A DNA stretch of 64,000 bases from Aurantiochytrium sp. KH105. Taxonomy: Eukaryota > Sar > Bigyra > Thraustochytrida > Thraustochytriidae. Shown here one piece after another: positions 8,252-18,312 of this stretch. The stretch is taken from positions 310,001-374,000 of the forward strand of contig BGKB01000018.1 of the NCBI GenBank assembly GCA_003116975.1. The letters are read 5' to 3'. The position numbers and the translations under genes are program-made. A model generated the notes under the pieces. That model was given only the letters and a program-made list of their open reading frames with translations, was not told the DNA's origin and did not search any database. How positions within the stretch are numbered: position 1 is the stretch's first letter; the number at the start of each line of letters is the position of its first letter.

Positions 8252-10381
8252 TTATCGCCGCTTTGCAGAAAGCTCTTCCTCGTCAGCCTCCATTGTTCTG
8301 TCAGCTAGCACCGCACGTTTAGAACTGTCATTATCGTCGTCATGATGAGCAAAGAGCTGTGCGCGAATATCATTGGCACCCGTAGTTGACGACGTCTCCG
8401 TAGATCCAGACACTTGCGCAGGGTGCGGGGTGGACGAAGAAAGAAAAGAAGAAGAAGAAGAAGAAGAAGAAGAAGGTTGGCCTTGGGGCGCAGCTTGGAC
8501 CGTGGCAGCGCCAACGTCTGTTCGCGCCTTTTTCTTGACGCGATCCTTGCGAAACATGGGAAGAGCATTCGGCAGAATAATGTCCTCTTGACGAATTTTG
8601 TTAGGCTCCGTGGACGCAAAGAACTCGCGCTTCTTTGAAGCTTCGCGACTGCTGCTCAAAATCGCACCCTTGCTCGACTTCTCTCGGTCATAAAGCACAT
8701 AGGTGCTACCGTCTGTGCAGCCCACAAAGATTTGGTTCAGCTTGCCATGCCATTCCACGGCGACAGGCTTACTTCCTTGCTCAGCAAGACGCAAACGCAG
8801 AGGCGGCGCACTCTTGGAGTCGAGCCTGAATACAACTAGGTCGCCAAAGCCGGATTCCGCCGTCGCCACAAAGCGACCATCAGGGCTAAAAACGACCCCC
8901 GTTTGGGACCGATTGTTTTCGAGACGGTCCGACGACGTGAAGACACTCTTGTATGTACCACGCAAGGGCGTTGCGTCCCATACCTTGAGCGTCCCATCCT
9001 GACTGCGAGAGGCAAGCTGCGTTCCATCGGGCGAATAAGAAACGCTCGTGATCTCATTGTCTGCAAGGTGCGCATCTCGAATCGTTACGTCGGGACGAAT
9101 GTACGTCGCGTTTGGTCGGACATTCCAGACTTGAAGAGAGCCGTCCGAGCACCCTGCAATGATACGGTCCCCTCCGGGAGTCCATGCGCAAGAATGCACA
9201 GCAACGCGCGTTGCCCGTGCGCTCTTGGCTTTGATGATCCGTTGCGACATGAGAAAGTTGTCCATCATGGTGCGCTGACTGCGCTCCAGATCCCAAAGGC
9301 GAAGTGTACCATCAATCCCGCTTGTGAGGAATTGCGTCTTTGAGATCGGACTCCACGCTCCGTCTGTGATCATTGAGGGGTGCCCCTTGGTCTTGGCCAT
9401 ATCCATGAGATATGGGTCTCCCTTGGTCGTCCTTGCGAGCTCCACGCAGTCGCGATTATAAACCAGAGCAACTGAGTCGGCAAGAACGACGAGAAACGTA
9501 TTGCCCGACGGATTGAAACTCAGTGCGCGCACAATTTGATCCTCAACGGGCTGAAATTCTCGAAACGCTTTGTTGGCCTTGTTCATACCTCCAAAGTCAA
9601 AACAGGCCACTTTGCAGTCATTGCCGCCCGTCACGAAGCGTGATCCCGCCTTGTCGATGGCAATAGCGCTCACAGACTTGGTGTGGGCTGAAATACGAAT
9701 TTGCTCTGCGCGGGGCACATCTTCAAAGACGGATGCGGGCGCCTGCACGGGTCTGGGGCCCTCATCGTCGTCATCTTGGTCATCGTCTTCGTTTTCAACC
9801 TTTTTATCTCCAGCATTATGTGTCTGGAGTGCCGAGGTTGCGGGCGTGAGAGAGTACGTTGGCGCCGTGGTACTCATTTCGAGCGCAAGGCGTGCAATTT
9901 CTGCGTCGCGGTCCGCTCGCGAGAGCTCGGTCTCAATTCGGGCAACCTCACCCTGAGCGCTTTCTTTCTTGCTGGTCGAGACGTCCTTGGTCACGCCTGC
10001 TTCACGAAGTTGATAGCGCCGTGTGCTCGTGCCAAAGCGAAGCACATCCGTTTTGGTACGAAGTGGAACTGGGACGGAAGGCTCCAGTTTCTCGTCGTTT
10101 ACAAAGGTGCCCTGACTTGAGCCGAGGTCCACCACAACGAGTTCCGCCTCGCCGGCAAGTGTGTATACGGGAATGAGCGCTGCATGCGCGCGCGAAACGC
10201 TCCCATGGTCCACGACGATGTCGCAGTATTTACGCTTGCGCCCCACCACCACGACGGTCTTGGCGAGCTCGCCGACACGCAAAACATCGCCCACCTTGTC
10301 CTTGCCTTCCTTGCGGACTTCTAGCGCGGCTCCGGACCAGGGACCACTGGCGTTGCTGGCCACTGCAGCAGCGATCTCCAT
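8252..10381 (-). CDS. FHA domain-WD40 protein, WDR70 family with N-terminal FHA fusion
   Basis: 709 residues from an ATG at 10381. Residues about 30-130 form a forkhead-associated domain: VVVVGRKRKYCDIVV, then SVSRAHAALI and DLGSSQGTFVND, which match the GR, SxxH and GTxxN signatures of phosphothreonine binding. Residues about 225-600 are WD40 repeats with clear WDR70 traits, such as FLTSGIDGTLRLWDL, LASRSQDGTLKVWD and, near the end, KLNQIFVGCTDGS followed by DIILPNALPMFR. The tail is Lys- and Ser-rich, with a Ser run encoded by a GAA/TTC repeat (8446-8475). WDR70 in animals and fission yeast is a nuclear factor linked to H2B ubiquitination and DNA-damage response with CRL4-DDB1; an FHA fusion would suit phospho-dependent recruitment (inference). 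No intron is seen. Confidence 0.87.
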   Translation of the reverse strand: MEIAAAVASNASGPWSGAALEVRKEGKDKVGDVLRVGELAKTVVVVGRKRKYCDIVVDHGSVSRAHAALIPVYTLAGEAELVVVDLGSSQGTFVNDEKLEPSVPVPLRTKTDVLRFGTSTRRYQLREAGVTKDVSTSKKESAQGEVARIETELSRADRDAEIARLALEMSTTAPTYSLTPATSALQTHNAGDKKVENEDDDQDDDDEGPRPVQAPASVFEDVPRAEQIRISAHTKSVSAIAIDKAGSRFVTGGNDCKVACFDFGGMNKANKAFREFQPVEDQIVRALSFNPSGNTFLVVLADSVALVYNRDCVELARTTKGDPYLMDMAKTKGHPSMITDGAWSPISKTQFLTSGIDGTLRLWDLERSQRTMMDNFLMSQRIIKAKSARATRVAVHSCAWTPGGDRIIAGCSDGSLQVWNVRPNATYIRPDVTIRDAHLADNEITSVSYSPDGTQLASRSQDGTLKVWDATPLRGTYKSVFTSSDRLENNRSQTGVVFSPDGRFVATAESGFGDLVVFRLDSKSAPPLRLRLAEQGSKPVAVEWHGKLNQIFVGCTDGSTYVLYDREKSSKGAILSSSREASKKREFFASTEPNKIRQEDIILPNALPMFRKDRVKKKARTDVGAATVQAAPQGQPSSSSSSSSSFLSSSTPHPAQVSGSTETSSTTGANDIRAQLFAHHDDDNDSSKRAVLADRTMEADEEELSAKRR
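8446..8475. repeat. (GAA)n trinucleotide repeat inside coding sequence
   Basis: Ten GAA-type units on the plus strand; read on the minus strand they encode a polyserine run in the C-terminal tail of the FHA-WDR70 protein. Confidence 0.9.
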
Positions 10382-10929
10382 TCTCTTGGCCCGCGCGCGT
10401 ACCGAAGCACGTCTTCGATAGATAATTGTCTCAACGATGCGAGTCTCTCTCTTTTACTCATACTGGTGGTTCATCATTGCTAATCTTAAGCTTGAATTTG
10501 ACGACGACGCAAGTTCGGGTTGAAGAGCTGCGGCACCGCCGGTCGGCCGGCCGGCCGGTCGGTCGGTCGGTCGGTCGGTCGGTCGGTCGGTCGGTCGGAA
10601 AGGGTGTGGTGCAAATCGAAGTGAAACAAGACAAGATCTAAGTCCTCAAGATCGTCATTTAGCTCTGACTACAGAAAACAAATTGAATCAACACTTACAC
10701 GTATACACTCATTAGGGATATCGCCTCGCTGGTTGAAGAGAAGAACACAGAAATGCAGGCCATTCGTTCGTTGGGTTCGTTGGATTTGTTTGATCATCCC
10801 ATTGGACGTTTTTCTCGCTCCTCCTTTGTCCACTTCGTTGATCGATCAACGTACACATACAGCCATGCGTAACTCAGCTATTGTCAAGTAAAGCTAAGCT
10901 TGACATCCAAAGCTGGGATTTCAAGTTAG
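10382..10929. other. Intergenic region between FHA-WDR70 and WASP-like genes
   Basis: About 548 bases holding the 5' flank of the FHA-WDR70 gene and 3' flank of the WASP-like gene. Contains the (GGTC)n tract at 10556-10598. No gene recognised. Confidence 0.5.
10556..10598. repeat. (GGTC)n tetranucleotide tandem repeat
   Basis: About ten perfect units, preceded by a GGCC-rich stretch; about 175 bp upstream of the FHA-WDR70 start codon. Confidence 0.95.
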
Positions 10930-12522
10930 TTAGCTCCAGTCGTCGCTGTCAAAACTGTCGGAGCGAATGCGCTCGCGACGCTCCATGAGTCCTTGACGAA
11001 GTCTGTCGACCAGAGTTTCCTGCTGCAAAAGCTTGACCTGCGTAAGGTCTGGCAAAACACTCTGCCGAATGCGTTGCACTGTAAAGTTGGGACGCGGAGC
11101 GGGGGCAGTCAGTCCACGTTTCGACTGCTGCAAAAGAGAAAGGCGTGGAGCAGCCGGTCGCGGGACACCGGAACCAGCAGTGAGCGTGTTTGGCATGGCT
11201 GGAGGCGCCGGCGGTTGGTGTTGCGATGGCTCAAATCTACGCGAAGGCCCAGCGCGAAGGAGACGCTCGCGCGAGCTGCTATCGTATTCACCCGGCGACC
11301 TTCCTCCGCGACCGTTGTCGTCGTCGCCGCCGTCGTCGTCAAAGGTCTCGTTATAGGTATCGTCCGAGGCTGGCGCTGCGGGCGCCCGAGCAGCCTTGCG
11401 CGGTGGCACACGCGGCGGCACGCGCGGCGGCAACGGAGGGCCAGATTGCTCAGTCAGAGTCGACATGCCCGAGGCCATTGTTGCGCTGCTGTTCTGCCGA
11501 CTGAGAGACCGGCGAAGACGCTGGCTCAGAGAGGCGCGCTTGGACGCCGGGCGAAACGAGACATCTGGCGGTGCGGCCTGTCGCGCCGAAGGGCGAAGTC
11601 CCAGTGCTTCGTTGGCGGTGGCGACAGGGGTGGGGCGCATAAAGTCTGGCATTTCAACCGCATTCGTAGGCTTGCGGCGCGACAGTCGCGCAGCCAACGA
11701 CTTTCGCTTCGTCAGTGGCTCACGACGAGGTACGGGCGCTGGGGCTGCCAATGAAGGCGCCGGGGCGGGCGCTGGAGCTGGAGCTCGAGCTGGAGCACGG
11801 GCGGATGATCGCTGTTGTCGCTGCTGCTCCTTGACTTCTTCACGAACACTTGCTTCGTAGGCTTCCAATTCGGCCTGGTAACGCTGGTACTGCTCAATCT
11901 CGGCCGGAGAGGCGCCAGCCTTTTGCAAGTCAGCCGGTGCAAGGTCACGTGGTGGGGCCTGCGTTGATATCCCCATATCTTCAAGACACGAAAGGATGAG
12001 ATCTGAAAGCGACGGATCCTGAAGATCTGCATCCGTGAAGCCTGCCTGAGTGAGCAAGCGCAGCCAGGACGAAGGCAGATTCTCGAGCTTGAGCGTACCG
12101 TCAGGATTGAAAAATGTTGCATCGTAAATGTGTCCCGTGTCGTTGAGAATTTCCTGCACCATGGTGAAGAATCGATGCGCAGCGCGCTCGTCCACGAAGC
12201 TGAACCCTAGCAGACCGTCGCTCGTCTCGTATGCGTGAAAGCTCGTATGCAGCTCGCGATAGTCCATGCCCGGGTACAATTCAAAGGAGTAGAGGACTGA
12301 AAAATTGTGAAGAGCAAAGATCATGAATGCGTATGCGCCTGACTGCTTGTCGCTGACGAGGCAGAGTGCGCCTTGTACACCAGCTTCTCTCCATGGCATT
12401 TGTGCGCATTGACGAGGATCATACACCGAGTAGAACACCGTGGCCATGGCCCCAGTGAGAACGCTTCCCCGGCCATGGAGCTGCTGATTACATCTCGTCA
12501 GCTCTTGCGGGCTCAGCGACAT
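10930..12522 (-). CDS. WASP-family actin nucleation-promoting factor (WH1-GBD-polyPro-CA)
   Basis: 530 residues from the ATG at 12522; codons upstream to 12555 lack an ATG. Residues about 4-129 are a WH1/EVH1 domain; the fragments LHGRGSVLTGAMATVFYSVY, GALCLVSDKQSGAYAFMI and LGFSFVDERAAHRFF align with WASP WH1. Residues about 144-184 match the autoinhibitory GBD helices (LLTQAGFTDADLQD, then LILSCLEDMGIS). A basic and proline-rich middle (PPLPPRVPPRVPPR) should bind SH3 proteins or profilin. The last ~35 residues form a central helix (LVDRLRQGLMERRERI) and an acidic tail ending DSDDWS with the conserved Trp, which together bind Arp2/3. A WH2 motif is only weakly present (SLLQQSKRGL) and I see no canonical CRIB sequence. 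It would promote branched actin assembly. Confidence 0.88.
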   Translation of the reverse strand: MSLSPQELTRCNQQLHGRGSVLTGAMATVFYSVYDPRQCAQMPWREAGVQGALCLVSDKQSGAYAFMIFALHNFSVLYSFELYPGMDYRELHTSFHAYETSDGLLGFSFVDERAAHRFFTMVQEILNDTGHIYDATFFNPDGTLKLENLPSSWLRLLTQAGFTDADLQDPSLSDLILSCLEDMGISTQAPPRDLAPADLQKAGASPAEIEQYQRYQAELEAYEASVREEVKEQQRQQRSSARAPARAPAPAPAPAPSLAAPAPVPRREPLTKRKSLAARLSRRKPTNAVEMPDFMRPTPVATANEALGLRPSARQAAPPDVSFRPASKRASLSQRLRRSLSRQNSSATMASGMSTLTEQSGPPLPPRVPPRVPPRKAARAPAAPASDDTYNETFDDDGGDDDNGRGGRSPGEYDSSSRERLLRAGPSRRFEPSQHQPPAPPAMPNTLTAGSGVPRPAAPRLSLLQQSKRGLTAPAPRPNFTVQRIRQSVLPDLTQVKLLQQETLVDRLRQGLMERRERIRSDSFDSDDWS

Positions 12523-12790
12523 GGTTTGTTGTGGAAAAGTTTGCGCGAAAGCCACTTCGCCACCTGCTTGAGTTCCGTCTGCTGCTCTAGCTCTTGCTTG
12601 CCTCCTGTTCGAGGGATGAGGCCTGCCTACCCGCCTCCTTTAGGCAGGGCAGGCAGGCAGGCTAGCGAGCGAGCGAGCTCGTGCGTCGTCTATCTCTCGC
12701 TCACTCGCTCGACGCCGAGCACCTCCAGCGACGCCAGCGAGACGACGTACCGTCCAAGGCCTCCGGGCTCGGCTCGCTCCGAGGACAGGC

Positions 12791-12844
<54 letters not shown>

Positions 12845-14009
12845 GAGCAAGCAAGCAAGCGCTCGGACGCCGTCGCGGTCGCTCTGCTCTCTCCGCGTCG
12901 TCTCCACTCGCGCGCTCGCTCTCCTTGCCGCCGCCGCCGCGACGCTCGTGTCGTGCTCGCTCGCGCGGCCCCGGCTCGCTTTGCTTCTTCTCTGCTCCTC
13001 TGCTGCTCCTCCCTCTCACTCATCGCGCGCCTTGCTTCGCGCGCTCGCCGCCCGAGCACGCGCCCCACGTGTCGCCCTCCCGGTCGCCGTGCGCCGCCAA
13101 ACAGTCCCGTACGCTCTCGCCTACTGATCCGGCCCCTGTGCCTCTCGCACAGGACCCCGCCGCCCCCCTGCGTTCCGTGTTCGTTCCTCCCCTGTTCCAG
13201 AGCGCTTCGGAGAACGGGCTCGCGCCGGACATTCCCCTCGTTCCCCGCTGGCCGCGCGCACGTGCCGCGGCGGTGCACGCGCCGCAGAGGCACATTTGTG
13301 GTGTCATTGCGGCGCGGGCGTGCGTGGGACTTGCCTGCTTGGCCGCTCTTCAATGTGTGACATGGCCGAAGCGATCTCCCCCCTCCCCCGGCGCCCTCCC
13401 CCCTCCCCTCCCCGCCAGGACCGGTCCTTCTCTCGCGCGCCACACCGGCCCCCCTTCCCCCCCCCCCCGCGCGTGCCGGCCGTCCAGCCAGCCTCCGTGG
13501 CCAGCGGGGGGAGAACCTGCGGCTCCGGCCGGTGCCAGCTGGCTGTGCACGAGAACCTCGGTTCCAGCGCCGGCCAGACGCGGCTCTGCGACCTAATCCT
13601 AGTAACAGCAGCAGCAGAAAGCAGTACCTCAACAGGAGAGCAACCAGGGCGCGCGCACGAAGGAAGGGGAGCAGATCCGGAACGAGCTCGCGAGGCCGGT
13701 GTCGTCGAGCCGTGCGTGCCTCTTGGCCCCGCCCGCCTTCCCCCCCCCCCGAAAACTAGTCACCGACGCTCCCTCGCTCGCGCGCGCGGAGCGAGAGCGA
13801 GAGTCCATTCCCTCGATCAACTTTCCATTGTGAAGGATCGCTGCACGCGCGCCGTTCTTCTTTCGCCGTCGATAAATCCAGCGAGCGGCGTGCAGGTGCG
13901 CTGCAATCAATCACCCTTCGCGGAGGACAGCAGCTGCAGCGCGGACCGCCTTCACTCAGCCCCCTCCTCCTTTCGTCGCCAGGGAGCAGCGAGCGAGTAG
14001 CCTTAGACT
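12523..14009. promoter_or_regulatory. GC-rich divergent upstream region (WASP-like / NMA111-like)
   Basis: About 1.49 kb between two divergent start codons; strongly GC-rich with C-runs (for example near 13461 and 13741) and the (CAAG)n tract. Long open frames occur on both strands, but they are Arg/Pro/Ser/Ala-rich translations of biased DNA with no family resemblance. Likely bidirectional promoter and leaders. Confidence 0.5.
12791..12861. repeat. (CAAG)n tetranucleotide tandem repeat
   Basis: About 17 units with one interruption (cgag), about 270 bp upstream of the WASP-like start. A second, shorter CAAG array is at 25271-25296. Confidence 0.96.
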
Positions 14010-17006
14010 ATGAAGAAGCTGTTCTGCGGACCCCAGGCCAGCAGCGCGGCGGCCTCGACCAAGGTGAACGCCGACGAAGCGCCGGCGCTCAACGGCGCCA
14101 TGGCGTCGTCCTCGGCAACCGCGACGCCCCGCGGAAGCCTGCGCAAGTCGCTCGCCCGCATGTCCAGCGCGGTCTCCGTCTCGTCGAATATGATTACCAA
14201 CCCCAACTTTGAGGAGACCGTCAACCGTGCCATTCTCGGCGTCGTGGTCCTCAACATGACCTACACGCGCCCCTACGAGGGCGGCCAGCGCGGATCTGGC
14301 GGTGCCACCGGCTTTGTCGTCGACAAAAAGCGCGGCATCATCCTCACCAATCGCCACGTGGTCACCGGCGCCCCCATGCGCGCCTTCGCCACCTTTCAGA
14401 GCAAAGAGGAGGTTGAGCTCGAGCCCATTTACTCGGACCCGATCCACGACTTTGGCTTTTTCCGCTTCGATCCGTCCAAGGTTCAGTACCAGGAACTCAT
14501 CGAGATCCCCCTCGCGCCCGAGCGCGCCAAGGTTGGCACGGATATTCGCGTCTGCGGTAACGACAACGGTGAGAAGCTCGCCATTCTCAGCGGTACCCTC
14601 GCCCGTCTCGACCGTAACGCCCCGCGCTATGGTGGGCCGTACTCGGACCACAACACCTTTTACCTGTCTGCTGCATCCAACACCTCGGGCGGATCCTCGG
14701 GATCCCCCGTGCTTGACCGCGACGGCTACGCTGTCGGCCTGAACGCTGGTGGCGCTTTCTTTGCGGCATCCAGCTTTTACCTTCCCCTCGAACGCGTGGT
14801 GCGCAGTTTCGAGTACATTAAGCGCGGCGAGCTACCCCCGCGCCGGACCGTGCAGACGATCATGGTGCACAAGTCCTTTGTCGAGGTAGAGCGCCTCGGT
14901 CTCCCTGACACGGAGCAGGCTACCTTTCGCAAAAAGTTCCCCAAGTCGTCGGGTCTTCTCACGGTCGACGAGGTCATTCCGGAAAGCCAGGCCGAGTCCC
15001 TCGGCATCAAGCCAGGCGACATTCTTGTCAAGATGAACGGAAAGCGCATTTGGGACTTTGTCTCATTCGAAGACATGATTGACTCCTCCGACTCTGTCAC
15101 GCTTTCCATGCGTCGCGGTGTCGAGGACATCGAGTTCACTCTTGATACCGAGAGCCTTCACGACATGATGCCCACGCAGCTCCTCGAGCTCTCGAACGGC
15201 GCCGTTCACACGCTCTCGTACATGCAGGCCGTCAGCTCGCATCGTCCCGTGGGCGGCGTCGTCATCAACACGCCCGGCTACATGTTCAACCGCTCCGGTA
15301 TTCCCGGCAACATCGTCCTCAAGGCCGTCGGTGACCAGCCCACGCCTGACATCCAGTCCTTTGCTTTGGCCATGTCCAAGCTCAATGATCTCGATAAGGT
15401 GAGTCTCACCTTTACCGGCGTCATGGACAAGCACCGCAAGCAAGTCAAGCCCTTCACGGTGGATCGCCGCTGGTTCCCTTGGGTGCGCCGCGAGCGCGTC
15501 TTTGAAAACGGCCAATGGGAATGGCAGGAGCGTCCTTGGCTTTTCGATGGCGATGACTCGAAAGAGGCCGAAGCCGTCGCCGCTGCGAAAAAGGCCGACA
15601 GCGACAAGACGCGCAAGGTGCAAATCCTCGACGACGAGGATCCGCGTCTCTGTGCCGTCTCCTTCGAGTCGCCCATTCCCATCATGGAGATCGAGGCCAA
15701 TTCCTTTATTGGATGCGGTGTCATTATCGACGCCAGCGAGGGTCTCGTGGTCTGTGACCGGAACACGGTTCCTTCCACCCTCGGCAACGTCTCTGTCACT
15801 ATCGGTGGCACAGTCGAGCTGCCGGCGCAGGTGCTTCTCGTTCATCCCATGCACAACCTCGCGCTGATCAAGTACGATGCCAGCAAGGTCGAGGTTGACC
15901 TGGGCGAGAGTGAGGCCGCCCAAATGGGTCTTGGTCTTGACGCCCCGGCGCCCTCGCCTGTCGAGCTCAAGAGCGGCATGAAGACGCGCTTTGTTGGATT
16001 TTCCGGACAGCTGCAGCAGGTTGCCCAAAAGGCCACCGTCACGGTCGTAAAGCACATGCAGTCCGGTACCGCAAGCATGGATGCCATGGGTGACTTTCTC
16101 ATGATGTTTGGCTCGGGAGCGTCCTCGAGCGGAGCCAAGAACCAGATTGTGATTGAACTCGACAACAACATGGACAACATTGGCGGCGTCCTTCTCGACG
16201 ATGACGGTCTCGTGCAGGCCTTTTGGTTCGACTTTTGGGGCTGGAAGACGGGTGTGCCCGCGTCGATCATTTACGACGCAGTCAACCGCTTTCGTGAAGG
16301 CGAGCCGCTCCGTACGCTTGCTGCCGAGCTCGGGACCTTGCATCTGTCCAAGGCCGCTTCCGCCATGGGCTTGTCTGACGAATGGGTCGCCGAGTTCAGC
16401 GCGAGCTCCAAGAACCGCCACGTGCTGAGCGTGTCGACGGTCCTCATCGGATCAAACTCCGAAAAGGTTCTCCAGCCTGGCGACATTATTCTCGCCATTG
16501 ATGACAAGCCTATGATCGACTATCGCGCAGTCGAGCAGGCCACGGCTGACAAGGACGAAGTCAAGGTCACGGTTCTGCGCGACCTCGCCGAGGAAGTCCT
16601 CACCGTGCCCACAACCGTGCTGCCGTACTCTGGCACGGACCGCGTCATTCTCTGGGCCGGAGCGATCATGCAGCAGGCGCCTCTCGATCTCGCTTTTCGC
16701 GGATTTCTTCCCGAAGGCTCGGAGGGCAAGGGTGTGCTTTGCTCTGGCTTGTATGGCGGATCCCCGGCGCACCAGTACCATCTGCGCTCTCATGTCTTTA
16801 TCAATGCCATCAACGAGTCCGAAACGCCGGATCTTGATGCCTTTGCCGAGGTCGTCAGCGGTCTCCCTGACGGGGAGTTTGTGCGTGTCCATACCACCAC
16901 TCTCGAGGGCATCCAGGATGTGTCCACGGTCAAGCTTGATGACCTTTATTGGGAGCTTCGCCAGCTTCGTTATGATGAGGATTCCAACGACTGGGAGTAC
17001 GTATAA
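14010..17006 (+). CDS. NMA111: NMA111/Deg7-type HtrA serine protease with PDZ domains
   Basis: 998 residues, almost exactly the length of yeast Nma111 (997). The catalytic triad of the first trypsin-like domain is visible: His116 in LTNRHVV, Asp147 in PIHDFGFF, and Ser230 in GGSSGSPV. A PDZ domain follows (VIPESQAESLGIKPGDIL, about residues 320-375). The second half contains a degenerate protease-like region with no triad and a further PDZ-like segment (LQPGDIILAIDDKPMIDY, about residues 825-845), as is usual for Nma111/Ynm3 and plant DEG7. Yeast Nma111 is a nuclear pro-apoptotic protease; DEG7 is chloroplastic. No targeting peptide is obvious here beyond a Ser/Ala-rich N-terminus, so location is open. 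No intron is seen. GID8 follows 238 bp downstream on the same strand. Confidence 0.93.
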   Translation: MKKLFCGPQASSAAASTKVNADEAPALNGAMASSSATATPRGSLRKSLARMSSAVSVSSNMITNPNFEETVNRAILGVVVLNMTYTRPYEGGQRGSGGATGFVVDKKRGIILTNRHVVTGAPMRAFATFQSKEEVELEPIYSDPIHDFGFFRFDPSKVQYQELIEIPLAPERAKVGTDIRVCGNDNGEKLAILSGTLARLDRNAPRYGGPYSDHNTFYLSAASNTSGGSSGSPVLDRDGYAVGLNAGGAFFAASSFYLPLERVVRSFEYIKRGELPPRRTVQTIMVHKSFVEVERLGLPDTEQATFRKKFPKSSGLLTVDEVIPESQAESLGIKPGDILVKMNGKRIWDFVSFEDMIDSSDSVTLSMRRGVEDIEFTLDTESLHDMMPTQLLELSNGAVHTLSYMQAVSSHRPVGGVVINTPGYMFNRSGIPGNIVLKAVGDQPTPDIQSFALAMSKLNDLDKVSLTFTGVMDKHRKQVKPFTVDRRWFPWVRRERVFENGQWEWQERPWLFDGDDSKEAEAVAAAKKADSDKTRKVQILDDEDPRLCAVSFESPIPIMEIEANSFIGCGVIIDASEGLVVCDRNTVPSTLGNVSVTIGGTVELPAQVLLVHPMHNLALIKYDASKVEVDLGESEAAQMGLGLDAPAPSPVELKSGMKTRFVGFSGQLQQVAQKATVTVVKHMQSGTASMDAMGDFLMMFGSGASSSGAKNQIVIELDNNMDNIGGVLLDDDGLVQAFWFDFWGWKTGVPASIIYDAVNRFREGEPLRTLAAELGTLHLSKAASAMGLSDEWVAEFSASSKNRHVLSVSTVLIGSNSEKVLQPGDIILAIDDKPMIDYRAVEQATADKDEVKVTVLRDLAEEVLTVPTTVLPYSGTDRVILWAGAIMQQAPLDLAFRGFLPEGSEGKGVLCSGLYGGSPAHQYHLRSHVFINAINESETPDLDAFAEVVSGLPDGEFVRVHTTTLEGIQDVSTVKLDDLYWELRQLRYDEDSNDWEYV

Positions 17007-17244
17007 ACTGAACATGAACATGTGTGTTTTTCCTTTCCTTTCCTTCTCACCTCTTTTCTTTTCTTCTCTTTTCTTTATTTCATTGCGGCCCCGCACGGCG
17101 TTGTCGCGCTCTTCTCTTGCGTGCGCATCCTTCTTTCGTTGTCATGATCCGAGAACTTTCTTCTATACCACTTGCAAATCTTGATTTGACGCCGCGCCCG
17201 AGCCGAGCCGGAGCCGAGTCGGTCATCTTGCAAAGCTTGCTACG

Positions 17245-18180
17245 ATGCCCATCGGCGCCGATGGTGGCAGCAACAACGCTGGCGCCGCCGCCGCCGCTGC
17301 GCCACACGCCTGGGAGGAGCTCCTTGACGCAGCAGCCGTCCCAAAGCGGTAAGTTTTTCAGAATGGCCATGAGACAGACACGTCAGTAGAAGAACGTGCG
17401 CGCAAACCTGAGGCCCGCACCAAGGAATCGAGCAGCTAGCTGACCGACTGACTGACCGATCGACCGACCGACTGATTGCCCGAACGACGAATCAACTTGA
17501 CTTCCTGCCCGCCAAACTTGGCTGCGACCGATCATCGCTCGACAAAACGCGTTTCTTTCCTCCTGATACCCTTTTGCAGTGTGGTCGACGACCTCTTGAT
17601 CGAGTACCTTTTGACAGAAGGCTACGTCCACTCGGCATTGCTCCTCAAAGAAGAAGCAGGCGCTGACGCCGATGAGAGCGAATTCGAAAAAGTTGGATCT
17701 CGCAACGACATCCGTGATGCCGTGCTGTCAAGGGACATGGAGCGAGCCATGGAGCTCACTGACGCTATAGCACCCGAAGTGCTGCGTCAAAATCCCAAGC
17801 TTCTCTTTCGACTGCGAAAGCACATGCTCATTCGCCTCATTCGACAAGGCGATGTCAACGAAGCAATCACGTTTGCTCAAACGAAGCTCGCACCGCTCAT
17901 CGGTCCTGATGATCTCGAAATGCGCCACGATCTCGAGCAGGTCATGGCGCTTCTCATTTTTGACGATATCGATGTCTCGCCCGTTGCGCATGTCTTGCAC
18001 GACAGCGAAGTTAAAGACACCGCCCGGATGCTGAATGGGGCCATCCTGCGCAACCAAGGTCGTTCTGACGAAGCCAAAGTTCTCCGTCTCATTCAAGAGG
18101 CCCAATGGGCTCAAGACAAATTACAGGACGCCGGCGTCGATGTCTATCAGGTCTTGCGCACCCCACGGACCCTTCAATGA
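17245..18180 (+). CDS. GID8: GID8/TWA1, LisH-CTLH-CRA subunit of GID/CTLH E3 ubiquitin ligase (2 exons)
   Basis: Exon 1 is 17245-17348 and exon 2 is 17580-18180; the intron begins GTAAGT and ends TTTTGCAG. The split Arg codon joins PKR to VVDDLLIEYLL, giving 234 residues, close to human GID8 (228). LisH motif about residues 36-68 (LLIEYLLTEGYVHSALLL), CTLH about 75-130 (LFRLRKHMLIRLIRQGDVNE), then a CRA region with AITFAQTKLAPL and LLIFDD. GID8 scaffolds the GID/CTLH E3 ligase that degrades gluconeogenic enzymes in yeast and other substrates in animals. The exon 1 N-terminus is Ala-rich and variable. The stop codon is only 132 bp from the stop of the convergent gene. Confidence 0.92.
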
Positions 18181-18312
18181 ATCAATGCGCATCCAATCTC
18201 TCTTCAAGAGACTTGCCTCCACACATCCTCCTTCTCTCTTTGGTTTTACTTTACTTCTGTGCAATGGCGTATCAAAAATCAAAGCAAGCTGCCTTAGTCT
18301 AATTACCTCAGC

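Noticed and set aside
12791-12861. CRISPR-like array
   Set aside because: It is a simple 4-bp tandem repeat without spacers, in a eukaryotic genome.
12373-13632. Long overlapping open frames on both strands in the GC-rich WASP/NMA111 gap
   Set aside because: Translations are Arg/Pro/Ser/Ala-rich low complexity, differ wildly by frame and match no family; they follow from high GC and the CAAG repeat.
15063-16421. 452-codon minus-strand open frame
   Set aside because: Lies antisense inside the clear NMA111 protease; the protein has no recognisable pattern and reflects codon bias of the sense gene.
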